64,000 bases of DNA. Source: Massilia horti. GTDB taxonomy: Bacteria; Pseudomonadota; Gammaproteobacteria; Burkholderiales; Burkholderiaceae_D. The notes below the pieces were generated by a model. That model saw only the letters and a list, made by a program, of their open reading frames with translations. It searched no databases and was not told the origin of the DNA. The stretch is from the NCBI RefSeq assembly GCF_004614195.1, contig NZ_SPUM01000038.1, forward strand, positions 62,001 to 126,000. The letters run 5' to 3'. Within the stretch, counting starts at the first letter, position 1, and every line of letters begins with the position of its first letter. Of this stretch, positions 55,442 to 64,000 are shown piece by piece. The position numbers and the translations under genes were made by a program.

Positions 55442-56233
55442 ATGAACCCAGCATCGTCCAGCCCGGCCAAAGATGGCACAGCAGCCAGCGGCACGCCTGC
55501 CGCAGGGGCGGGAAGCTCTCCCACCTTCAGTCCGCTGTACCAGCAGATCAAGGCCTTGATCACGCAGAGCCTGCAGTCGGGCGAGTGGAAGCCAGGCGAG
55601 TTGATGCCCAGCGAAGTGGAGCTGGCGGCGCGTTTCAAGGTCAGCCAGGGCACGGTGCGCAAGGCGATCGACGAGCTGGCCGCCGAGAACCTGGTGGTGC
55701 GACGCCAGGGCAAGGGCACCTTTGTCGCCACCCACCACGAGGAGCGTGCCCACTACCGCTTCCTGCGCCTGATGCCCGACGAGGGCGTTCCCCACCATCC
55801 CGACAACCGCTTCATCGAGGTCAAGCGCATCCGCGCCGCGGCCGAGGTGGCGCGCCTGCTCGACCTGAAGACCGGCGACGCGGTGGTGTACATCAAGCGC
55901 CTGCAGTCGTTCGACGGCGCGCCGACCATCCTCGAGGAACTGTGGCTGCCTGGGCAGCTGTTCAAGGGCCTGACGGCAGAACGGCTGGTGGAGTACAAGG
56001 GTCCAATGTATGGGCTGTTCGAGTCCGAATTCGGCACGCGCATGATCCGCGCCACCGAAAAGATACGTGCGGTCGCGGCCGATGCCGGCGCGGCCGAATA
56101 CATGGGCGTGCCGGAAGGTACGCCGCTGCTGTGCGCCGAGCGGGTGTCGTTTACCTACGGCGACAAGGCAGTTGAATTGCGGCGCGGCCTGTACTTGACC
56201 GCGCACCATCACTACCTGAGCGAATTGTCGTAA
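55442..56233 (+). CDS. GntR-family transcriptional regulator (HutC/UTRA type)
   Basis: A 263-residue regulator from ATG 55442 (MNPASSS). The winged helix reads LYQQIKALITQSLQSGEWKP, ELMPSEVELAARFKVSQGTV and RKAIDELAAENLVVRRQGKG. The C-terminal UTRA ligand domain contains VVYIKRLQSFDGAPTILEELW and LYLTAHHHYLSEL. In this position, between mdh and the sdh operon, it probably senses a TCA-related acid and controls the neighbouring genes. That is inference from neighbourhood. The 16-bp palindrome upstream is a candidate target. Confidence 0.92.
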   Translation: MNPASSSPAKDGTAASGTPAAGAGSSPTFSPLYQQIKALITQSLQSGEWKPGELMPSEVELAARFKVSQGTVRKAIDELAAENLVVRRQGKGTFVATHHEERAHYRFLRLMPDEGVPHHPDNRFIEVKRIRAAAEVARLLDLKTGDAVVYIKRLQSFDGAPTILEELWLPGQLFKGLTAERLVEYKGPMYGLFESEFGTRMIRATEKIRAVAADAGAAEYMGVPEGTPLLCAERVSFTYGDKAVELRRGLYLTAHHHYLSELS

Positions 56234-56275
56234 AAGGTATGGAGAAGCTACGGGGGCGGTGATGTGCCGTTTCCC

Positions 56276-56411
56276 GTAGGGTGGGCGGCTGTGCCGTCCA
56301 CGCGTTCAGGCGCATCCGGCGCGGTCAGAAGTACCGGCCGGATCCGCAGTCGCTGAACGCGTGGGCGTTCGTAGAGTTAGCCATTGGCTAACTTTACCCC
56401 GCCCACCCTAC
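56276..56411. repeat. Nested palindromic intergenic repeat
   Basis: Outer arms GTAGGGTGGGCGG (56276-56288) and CCGCCCACCCTAC (56399-56411) are perfect. Inner parts include CGCGTTCAG, CTGAACGCG and GTGGGCGTTCG, as in 42511-42650. It lies between the GntR gene and sdhC and could end the GntR transcript. Confidence 0.7.
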
Positions 56412-56629
56412 CGGAGACTGTACCTGTCGTTCACGTGGCGGGCAGCGGCAGGCGCCTGCCGCTGCATTAATCGCTGCTTGCGATTAAAATATGTTGGTTT
56501 TGGGCAAAGCGACTGAACGGGGCCCGGTTCGCTCGCGGTGTTCCAGTCCTTATGGGTTTGGAGCGGTCCACAAAATCGGCGAGAATGAAGGGTTCGATAA
56601 AAATTTGTCAGTCTTAAGGGAGGTGTTGT

Positions 56630-57055
56630 ATGTCCGAAGCCGTGAGAGAGGCTCCAAAGAAGCAGCGGCCGGTAATCCGTAACGTCAGCATTACGGACAT
56701 TACTACGAATTATAAGCAACCGCCGTCGGCGCTTGTCTCGATCCTGCACCGCATCAGTGGTTTCGGGATGTTCCTGCTGCTGCCGTTCATCCTGTACCTG
56801 TTGCAGGAAAGCCTGCGCTCGGAAATTTCGTTCGCGCACTTCAAAGGTGTGGTCGACAACGTATTTGTCAAGATCATCCTGCTGGGCCTGTCCTGGGCCT
56901 ATCTGCACCACTTCACGGCCGGCATCCGCCACCTGTTCATGGACAACCACATGGCCCTGGACAAGGCCGCTTCCCAGAAAACCGCGCGTTGGGTCCTGGT
57001 CATCAGCCTGGCACTGACGGTGCTGGTTGGCCTCAAACTGTTCGGAGTATTTTGA
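56630..57055 (+). CDS. sdhC: Succinate dehydrogenase cytochrome b556 subunit
   Basis: A 141-residue integral membrane subunit with three hydrophobic helices (MFLLLPFILYLLQ, VKIILLGLSWAYLHH, LVISLALTVLVGL). SALVSILHRISG is the quinone-site and haem region (S, R) near the first helix, and WAYLHHFTAGIRHL holds the axial haem histidine. It anchors SdhAB and passes electrons to ubiquinone. AGGGAGGTG lies just before the ATG. First gene of the sdhCDAB operon; sdhD follows after 2 bp. Confidence 0.95.
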   Translation: MSEAVREAPKKQRPVIRNVSITDITTNYKQPPSALVSILHRISGFGMFLLLPFILYLLQESLRSEISFAHFKGVVDNVFVKIILLGLSWAYLHHFTAGIRHLFMDNHMALDKAASQKTARWVLVISLALTVLVGLKLFGVF

Positions 57056-57057
57056 TA

Positions 57058-57429
57058 ATGGCAACCCCCAAGAATAACATCGGCCCGCGCCGCCTCGTCG
57101 TCGGCGCGCATTACGGCGTCAAGGACTGGCTGGCGCAGCGCGTCACCGCGATCGTGATGGTGATCTACACCGTCGTCCTGCTGGTCAGCTTCCTGACCGC
57201 ACAGAACTTCACCTACGAAGGCTGGGCCTCGCTGTTCGCCCGCCAGTGGTTCAAGCTGTTTTCCCTGGTCACCCTGTTTGGCCTGTTTTACCACGTCTGG
57301 GTTGGCCTGCGTGACATTTGGATGGACTACGTCAAGCCGGTTGGCCTGCGTCTGGTTCTGCAGATGGCCACGGTGCTGTGGCTGATTGCCTGCGCCGCCT
57401 GGACCGTACAAATTCTCTGGAGCGTGTAA
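57058..57429 (+). CDS. sdhD: Succinate dehydrogenase membrane anchor subunit
   Basis: A 123-residue protein from ATG 57058 (MATPKNNIGPRRLVVGAHYG). KDWLAQRVTAIVMVIYTVVL, then LFSLVTLFGLFYHVWVGLRD and VLQMATVLWLIACAAW give three membrane helices. The haem-ligand histidine and quinone-site region lie in YHVWVGLRDIWMDY. It pairs with SdhC to anchor the complex. The upstream extension of this frame overlaps sdhC and is not coding. sdhA follows after 2 bp. Confidence 0.93.
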   Translation: MATPKNNIGPRRLVVGAHYGVKDWLAQRVTAIVMVIYTVVLLVSFLTAQNFTYEGWASLFARQWFKLFSLVTLFGLFYHVWVGLRDIWMDYVKPVGLRLVLQMATVLWLIACAAWTVQILWSV

Positions 57430-57431
57430 TC

Positions 57432-59210
<1,779 letters not shown>

Positions 59211-59263
59211 AAAATATTTTGCGGCCGGGGCATGGACCCCGGTCCAGAGAAGATAGGTAAAAC

Positions 59264-59974
59264 ATGGCACGCACAGTCCACCTGAAGATTTACCGCTACG
59301 ATCCGGACAAGGATACGAAGCCCTACATGCAAGACTACACGGTCGAGCTGAAAGACACCGACAAGATGCTGCTGGACGCCCTGCAGCGCATCAAGGCCGA
59401 CGTCGACGACTCGCTGGCCCTGCGCCGCTCCTGCCGCGAAGGCGTGTGCGGCTCGGACGCCATGAACATCAACGGCAAGAACGGCCTGGCCTGCACCACC
59501 AACCTGAACGAGCTGACCCAGCCGATCGTGCTGCGTCCGCTGCCGGGCCTGCCGGTGATCCGCGACCTGATCGTGGACATGACCAACTTCTTCAAGCAGT
59601 ACCACTCGATCAAGCCGTACCTGATCAACGACTCGATCCCGCCCGAGAAAGAGCGCCTGCAGTACCCGGACGAGCGCGAAGAGCTCGACGGCCTGTACGA
59701 GTGCATCCTGTGCGCATGCTGCTCGACCTCGTGCCCGTCGTTCTGGTGGAACCCGGACAAGTTCGTCGGCCCGGCCGGCCTGCTGCAGGCCTACCGCTTC
59801 ATCGCCGACAGCCGCGACGAAGCGACCAACGAGCGCCTGGACAACCTGGAAGACCCGTACCGCCTGTTCCGCTGCCACTCGATCATGAACTGCACGGACG
59901 TGTGCCCGAAGGGTTTGAACCCGAACAAGGCGATTGGCAAGATCAAGGAATTGCTGGTCCGACGCGCGATCTAA
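59264..59974 (+). CDS. sdhB: Succinate dehydrogenase iron-sulfur subunit
   Basis: A 236-residue subunit carrying three Fe-S clusters. [20 protein letters not shown] plus CTT binds [2Fe-2S]; [15 protein letters not shown] and [17 protein letters not shown] bind the [4Fe-4S] and [3Fe-4S] clusters. It carries electrons from SdhA to quinone. It begins 53 bp after sdhA. A 235-bp gap follows before sdhE, the widest in the operon. Confidence 0.97.
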   Translation: MARTVHLKIYRYDPDKDTKPYMQDYTVELKDTDKMLLDALQRIKADVDDSLALRRSCREGVCGSDAMNINGKNGLACTTNLNELTQPIVLRPLPGLPVIRDLIVDMTNFFKQYHSIKPYLINDSIPPEKERLQYPDEREELDGLYECILCACCSTSCPSFWWNPDKFVGPAGLLQAYRFIADSRDEATNERLDNLEDPYRLFRCHSIMNCTDVCPKGLNPNKAIGKIKELLVRRAI

Positions 59975-60156
59975 CCGCGTTCGGGCGGCGCTTGCCAGGG
60001 AGGGCGGCGCCGCCGGCAGAGCGAGAGACCCGGGTGCGCGTCGCCGCGCCCGGTATAAGCCAGTACAGGCACGGCCCGGCGCAGGTGCGTGCTTTCGCGG
60101 GTGCGGCGCAGCAGTGCGCGCCGGCACCTGGCCATAAATACAGTAAAAATACCGTA

Positions 60157-60173
60157 CTGCCGAAGTTCGGCAG
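60157..60173. promoter_or_regulatory. Palindrome in the sdhB-sdhE gap
   Basis: CTGCCGAA and TTCGGCAG form a perfect 8-bp inverted repeat around one base, 37 bp before the sdhE GTG. It could be a regulator site or a small hairpin in the transcript. No T run follows, so a terminator is unlikely. The rest of the gap holds nothing recognisable. Confidence 0.4.
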
Positions 60174-60209
60174 CCGAGGTATAGTGTTGACCTAACAACG
60201 GACTCTAGT

Positions 60210-60476
60210 GTGACAACGCATCAATCCGACCCCGCCAACCGTGCCCGCCTTCGCTGGCGCGCCCGTCGCGGCCTGCTCGAAAACGACTTGATCCTCACGC
60301 GCTTTTTGGATGCGCATGAAGAAGAATTGACGGACGAGGACGTCGATGCGCTGACCCGATTGCTCGACCTGGCGGACAACCCGCTCATGGACCTGCTGCT
60401 CGGTCGCGCCGAGCCCGAAGGCGAGGTCGACCTGCCGCATGTGCGCGCCCTGCTGGTGCGCCTGCGGGAAGCGTAA
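60210..60476 (+). CDS. sdhE: FAD assembly factor SdhE
   Basis: An 88-residue protein with the SdhE signature RARRGLLENDLILTRFL (RGxxE), which promotes covalent attachment of FAD to SdhA. The rest is helical (EEELTDEDVDALTRLLDLAD). GTG 60210 is the first usable start. It lies between sdhB and gltA, the usual order in beta-proteobacteria. Confidence 0.93.
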   Translation: MTTHQSDPANRARLRWRARRGLLENDLILTRFLDAHEEELTDEDVDALTRLLDLADNPLMDLLLGRAEPEGEVDLPHVRALLVRLREA

Positions 60477-60527
60477 GCGAAACAAGGGTTTCGTTTTTTA
60501 TTTTTCACCTCCCAAGAAGGAAGTGCC

Positions 60528-61829
60528 ATGAATATCTCTGATACCAAAGCCACCTTGTCGTTCTCGGATGGCAGCCAGCCTGTTGACTTCCCGATCTACA
60601 AGGGCACGATCGGCCCGGACGTCCTCGACATCCGCAAGCTGTACGGCCAGTCCGGCAAGTTCACCTACGACCCGGGCTTCATGTCCACCGCGTCGTGCCA
60701 GTCGGCCATCACCTACATCGATGGCGACAAGGGCGAACTGCTGTACCGCGGCTACCCGATCGAGCAACTGGCGGTCCAGTGCGACTTCCTCGAAACCTGC
60801 TACCTGCTGCTCAATGGCGAACTGCCGAACAAGCAGCAAAAAGACACGTTCACCAACACCGTGACCCGTCACACGATGGTGCACGAGCAGATGCAATTCT
60901 TCTTCCGCGGCTTCCGCCGTGACGCGCACCCGATGTCGGTGCTGGTGGGCACGGTCGGCGCGCTGGCCTCGTTCTACCACGACTCGCTGGACATCAACGA
61001 CCCGGCCCAGCGCGAAATCTCCGCGATCCGCCTGATCGCCAAGATGCCGACCCTGGTCGCGATGGCCTACAAATACTCGATCGGCCAGCCGTTCGTGTAC
61101 CCGCGCAACGACCTGTCGTACAGCGCCAACTTCATGCGCATGATGTTCGGCAATCCGTGCGAAGAGTACAAGGTCAACGACGTGCTGGTGCGCGCGCTGG
61201 ACCGCATCCTGATCCTGCACGCCGACCACGAGCAGAACGCGTCGACCTCGACCGTCCGCCTGGCCGGTTCGTCGGGCGCCAACCCGTTCGCCTGTATCGC
61301 TGCCGGCATCGCCTGCCTGTGGGGTCCGGCCCACGGCGGCGCGAACGAAGCCGCGCTGAACATGCTCAAGGAAATCGGCACGCCGGAGAACATCCCGGAC
61401 TTCATCGCCAAGGTCAAGGACAAGAACTCGGGCGTGAAGCTGATGGGCTTCGGTCACCGCGTGTACAAGAACTTCGACCCGCGCGCCAAGCTGATGCGCG
61501 AAACCTGCTACGAAGTGCTCAACGAACTGGGCCTGCAGAACGACCCGCTGTTCGCGCTGGCGATGCAGCTGGAAAAGATCGCGCTGGAAGACGACTACTT
61601 CGTATCGCGCAAGCTGTACCCGAACGTCGACTTCTACTCGGGCATCGTGCAGTCGGCCCTGGGCATCCCGGTTTCGCTGTTCACCGGTATCTTCGCGATG
61701 GCCCGCACCATCGGCTGGATCGCCCAGTGGAACGAGATGATCGCCGATCCGGAGCAGAAGATCGGCCGTCCGCGCCAGCTGTACATCGGCGCCCCGCGCC
61801 GCGACGTGCCGTCGATCGACAAGCGCTGA
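60528..61829 (+). CDS. gltA: Citrate synthase
   Basis: A 433-residue type II (hexameric) citrate synthase that condenses acetyl-CoA and oxaloacetate. Active-site histidines lie in [20 protein letters not shown] and [19 protein letters not shown], and the aspartate is in [24 protein letters not shown] also contains a conserved His. AAGAAGGAAG precedes the ATG. It ends the sdhCDAB-sdhE-gltA run and has a strong terminator 20 bp later. Confidence 0.97.
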   Translation: MNISDTKATLSFSDGSQPVDFPIYKGTIGPDVLDIRKLYGQSGKFTYDPGFMSTASCQSAITYIDGDKGELLYRGYPIEQLAVQCDFLETCYLLLNGELPNKQQKDTFTNTVTRHTMVHEQMQFFFRGFRRDAHPMSVLVGTVGALASFYHDSLDINDPAQREISAIRLIAKMPTLVAMAYKYSIGQPFVYPRNDLSYSANFMRMMFGNPCEEYKVNDVLVRALDRILILHADHEQNASTSTVRLAGSSGANPFACIAAGIACLWGPAHGGANEAALNMLKEIGTPENIPDFIAKVKDKNSGVKLMGFGHRVYKNFDPRAKLMRETCYEVLNELGLQNDPLFALAMQLEKIALEDDYFVSRKLYPNVDFYSGIVQSALGIPVSLFTGIFAMARTIGWIAQWNEMIADPEQKIGRPRQLYIGAPRRDVPSIDKR

Positions 61830-61849
61830 TCGGTCTTAGGCATTAACAG

Positions 61850-61875
61850 AAAAGCGAGCCGAGGCTCGCTTTTTT
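61850..61875 (+). terminator. Rho-independent terminator of gltA
   Basis: AAAGCGAGCC and GGCTCGCTTT form a 10-bp stem around GA, followed by a T run. Confidence 0.9.
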
Positions 61876-61891
61876 GTTTGTGTGAATCAGT

Positions 61892-62028
61892 GTGCGCACC
61901 CGTGCGCACGCGGTACGTTTGCTGGCCATTGGCTCCTGTATGCCCACGAACGCATGCGCAGAGTACGTGCGGATAGATGAGCCAACATCACACATAGGTA
62001 CCGCTTGCGCACGGGTGCGCACCCTACG
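61892..62028. repeat. Palindromic intergenic repeat (GTGCGCACCCTACG type)
   Basis: Arms near 61892-61916 and 61998-62022 pair over about 25 bp with one mismatch (GTGCGCACCCGTGCGCACGCG against its complement with CTTGCGCACGGGTGCGCAC). It follows the gltA terminator and is the last clear member of the family in the window. Confidence 0.7.
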
Positions 62029-62044
62029 AACCCCCCAGCGCCAA

Positions 62045-62077
62045 TAAAAACGGCTGACCGATCACTCGGGCAGCCGT
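62045..62077 (-). terminator. Rho-independent terminator of the DUF3297 gene
   Basis: On the minus strand ACGGCTG and CAGCCGT form a 7-bp stem with a longer loop, followed by TTTTTATT. It lies 25 bp after the stop codon. Confidence 0.7.
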
Positions 62078-62101
62078 TGTCGTTAAGAGGAGGTTGGGAA
62101 A

Positions 62102-62347
62102 TCAGCGATAGAAAACTTCGACTTTGCCTTTGAGCTTGATGAGCATCGGCTTGCCTTTGCGGTCCAGGACCTTGCCGGCGGCGACCTTGATCCAGCCTTC
62201 GCTCAGGCAGTACTCCTCGACATCGAAGCGTTCTTTATCGTTGAATTTGATGCCGACCTCGTGCTTGAACACGTCCGCCACGTGATGCGGGCTGCGCGGA
62301 TCGATGGACAGGCGGTCGGGCAGGGTAGGTTTGGTAGTGTCGTTCAT
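62102..62347 (-). CDS. DUF3297 family protein
   Basis: An 81-residue protein from ATG 62347 (MNDTTKPTLPDRLSIDPRSP). HHVADVFKHEVGIKFNDKER, VEEYCLSEGWIKVAAGKVLD and RKGKPMLIKLKGKVE are the DUF3297 pattern. It is small, soluble and of unknown function. The longer frame upstream to 62587 overlaps the divergent membrane-protein gene and looks non-coding. It has its own terminator. Confidence 0.85.
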   Translation of the reverse strand: MNDTTKPTLPDRLSIDPRSPHHVADVFKHEVGIKFNDKERFDVEEYCLSEGWIKVAAGKVLDRKGKPMLIKLKGKVEVFYR

Positions 62348-62457
62348 GTAGCAATTATCCACGATTCTTTCAAACGAAGCGAGCGCGGGGCGGTGCGTCT
62401 TGCTGCTTAGGCAATTGTCGGATATGCTCGCGCGTTTATTTGCTTCGCTAATCGTTT

Positions 62458-63405
62458 GTGTCGACTTCCAACCTGCAGTATGCATACCCAGCGCAGCCGG
62501 TGCGTTGGTGGTTCCTGGTCCTCGGCTTCGGCGCCGTGGCGTTCCTTCTGATGACATGGCGTTGGGGCGGAACCGTCGAGGACTCACTGGCTTACTTCAA
62601 CGCCGCGCGTTACCTGCGCGGAGAAATCCCGGCCTCCGAGCTGCGCGCCCCATTTCCCTACCGCTTGCTGGTGCCCGCCGTCGCGTCAAAGCTGCCGGGC
62701 GACCTGCGTCACGCATTTGCCGGACTAAACTGGGCGCTGGTCACGGCAAGCGCATGCATGGCCGTAGCTGCTGGGCGGCGAGTCTGCTTGGGCGAACGGC
62801 AAGCGCTTTTCGCCGGGCTGATCATGTTGGTTTCGCTGCCGACTTTCTGGTATGCGCCTTACCTGCTGGTCGATCCCGGTTCGGTTTGTGCGCGCAGCGC
62901 GTTCGTGCTCGCTGTGCTGTCCGGGCAGCCCTGGCTGGCGGCGCTGGCCGCAGTCATGGGCACGGCCGTGCGCGAGGAAAACATCCTGTTGCTCGTCTGG
63001 CTCATCGCCGCGCGCCGGATCGCGCTCGTTCACGGCCTGGCCGCGCTGGCAATCGCGGCCGGCTGGCTGGTGGCGGTGCGCTGGTGGCTGATTCCGGGCT
63101 TGCCGTCCTACACCTGGGTGCCGAACATGTGGACCGTGCGCCATGCGCTGGGGGATGTCCCGTCCTTGCTTTCGCTTGCAGGCTGCGCCGGATTGGTGGT
63201 GCCGCTGGCTATTGCAGGCTGGCGCCGCGCCCCCGCACAGGTGCGGCCGCTGGCGAGCCTGATCTTGCTGATGGCGCTGCCGGGTTTGTACGCTGCGGCA
63301 AGCGTGCGGATCGACGGCAGGATCATTTGGGGCCTGTATCCGTTCCTGATCCCGTTTGCTGTCAGCGCGATCGGCAACAAGGCCGTGAGCAAGCTCAAAA
63401 ATTGA
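62458..63405 (+). CDS. Polytopic membrane protein of unknown function
   Basis: A 315-residue protein starting at GTG 62458. About eight hydrophobic segments are visible (WWFLVLGFGAVAFLLM, LFAGLIMLVSLPTFW, LAALAIAAGWLVAV, LSLAGCAGLVVPLAIAG, LASLILLMALPGLYAA, LYPFLIPFAVSAIG). YFNAARYLRGEIPASELRAP and FPYRLLVPAVA resemble the first loop of GT-C-like or DUF2029-type membrane glycosyltransferases, but I cannot confirm an active site. The gene stands alone. Confidence 0.8.
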   Translation: MSTSNLQYAYPAQPVRWWFLVLGFGAVAFLLMTWRWGGTVEDSLAYFNAARYLRGEIPASELRAPFPYRLLVPAVASKLPGDLRHAFAGLNWALVTASACMAVAAGRRVCLGERQALFAGLIMLVSLPTFWYAPYLLVDPGSVCARSAFVLAVLSGQPWLAALAAVMGTAVREENILLLVWLIAARRIALVHGLAALAIAAGWLVAVRWWLIPGLPSYTWVPNMWTVRHALGDVPSLLSLAGCAGLVVPLAIAGWRRAPAQVRPLASLILLMALPGLYAAASVRIDGRIIWGLYPFLIPFAVSAIGNKAVSKLKN

Positions 63406-63485
63406 TCCGCCTGCGCTAATCAAGGTGCCAAGGACGCGTCTAAACCCTAGGCCCAAGAGCGAGGGGCCAGATACTGGAGGTTCGA

Positions 63486-63857
63486 ATGACTTCGTCAATC
63501 GCATTGATTCTGGATCCGCAGTTCGGCACGCGTGTCTTTGATTTGGCAAAAGATATGCCTGTTTGGATCGTCGCCAGCGAACAGAACAAACGTGCGGTGG
63601 AACAGGCCCGCGCCAAACTCGGAATCACCGCTGACATCACGACGCTTTCGCCCGCCAAGGAGGATGCCAACGACACTTGTGTGCGTGCGCTCTACGACAT
63701 TGACGAACATCACGGAGCGGGAAGCCTCACTGGGGGGTACCAGCAAGTACGGATTTTCGGCTGCGCACCTGAATCGGTAACGCCAGCGCTGATGCAGGAA
63801 CTAGGCTTTGGCAGAATCTGCGCCACTGGGTCCGAATTTACGCTCGAAAAGTCTTAG
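63486..63857 (+). CDS. Hypothetical protein
   Basis: A 123-residue soluble protein starting MTSSIALILDPQFGTRVFDL, with GGAGG 7 bp upstream of the ATG. The strand-helix pattern (MPVWIVASEQNKRAVEQARA, QQVRIFGCAPESVTPALMQE) suggests an alpha/beta fold. I do not recognise a family. No partner is obvious. Confidence 0.7.
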   Translation: MTSSIALILDPQFGTRVFDLAKDMPVWIVASEQNKRAVEQARAKLGITADITTLSPAKEDANDTCVRALYDIDEHHGAGSLTGGYQQVRIFGCAPESVTPALMQELGFGRICATGSEFTLEKS

Positions 63858-63876
63858 CCGAGCGGTTCGCCAACCG

Positions 63877-64000
63877 CTACAAGCATTTGCCCCTGGCCTT
63901 TGCCAGCACCACAAACGGGATCGCATACAGTCCTTGGAAGGAGATGAACCCGATAACGGGCGGCTGCCGCTTCAGGCCGTCCGGGTGCAGGCAGTCCGGC
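63877..64000 (-). CDS. 3' end of a minus-strand gene running off the window
   Basis: An open minus-strand frame enters at 64000 and ends at TAG 63877-63879. It reads CLHPDGLKRQPPVIGFISFQ, GLYAIPFVVLAKARGKCL. A basic stretch followed by GFISFQGLYAIPFVVL suggests a membrane segment near the C-terminus. It is short, so coding status is only likely. Confidence 0.4.
   Translation of the reverse strand, partial: PDCLHPDGLKRQPPVIGFISFQGLYAIPFVVLAKARGKCL

Overview
The window looks like chromosome of a GC-rich betaproteobacterium of the Oxalobacteraceae (Massilia/Duganella-like). The main basis is the TCA block at the right end: acnA, an MliC-like protein, an HpcH/HpaI-type lyase and mdh on the minus strand, divergent from a GntR regulator, sdhCDAB, sdhE and gltA. 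DUF2863 and DUF3297 proteins also fit. Genus is inferred from gene content and order only; no search was run.

Bases 1-19179 hold two integrated elements lined up at one tRNA-Pro site. A 47-bp segment equal to the 3' part of a tRNA-Pro gene (GGG anticodon inferred) occurs at 8055-8101 and 19133-19179. Each copy lacks the tRNA 5' half and lies beside a related minus-strand tyrosine integrase (6356-7870 and 17518-18969). The intact tRNA should therefore lie left of the window. Element 1 (left edge to 8101) carries a phage-type replication protein, a DnaB-like helicase and a compact restriction-modification pair with the nuclease fused to the methylase. Element 2 (8055-19179, 11.1 kb) carries an AlpA-like regulator, a primase/ATPase, an origin-like repeat region, small unknown genes and a UvrD-like helicase. 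It also carries an AT-richer cassette of a HEPN-like gene, a winged-helix gene, a structured 151-nt RNA candidate bounded by perfect 11-bp inverted repeats, and a retron-like reverse transcriptase. This retron locus is the most interesting item in the window.

Bases 19180-25460 hold a type VI secretion cargo module on the minus strand: vgrG, DUF4123 adaptor, DUF3304 candidate immunity lipoprotein, DUF2235 (Tle1-like) phospholipase and PAAR. Both vgrG and the DUF2235 gene are broken by single frameshifts. A secreted SGNH hydrolase follows. Bases 27095-37610 are a glycan cluster: GT9, GmhB-like phosphatase, SDR, two GT4-like transferases, GT2 and an ABC exporter on the minus strand, divergent from a carbamoyltransferase and a UDP-glucuronate decarboxylase-like enzyme.

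Bases 37890-49298 contain small hydrophilic stress-type proteins (one KGG protein), an M14 carboxypeptidase with its small partner, a CYTH protein, a serine hydrolase, a recent tandem duplication of a large secreted BNR/VPS10-repeat protein, and a DUF2863 gene. Bases 49784-61829 are the TCA block. The window ends with a DUF3297 protein, a membrane protein, a small unknown protein and the end of a minus-strand gene. Several intergenic gaps hold members of a dispersed palindromic repeat family, and 32845-32945 holds a separate structured inverted-repeat element.
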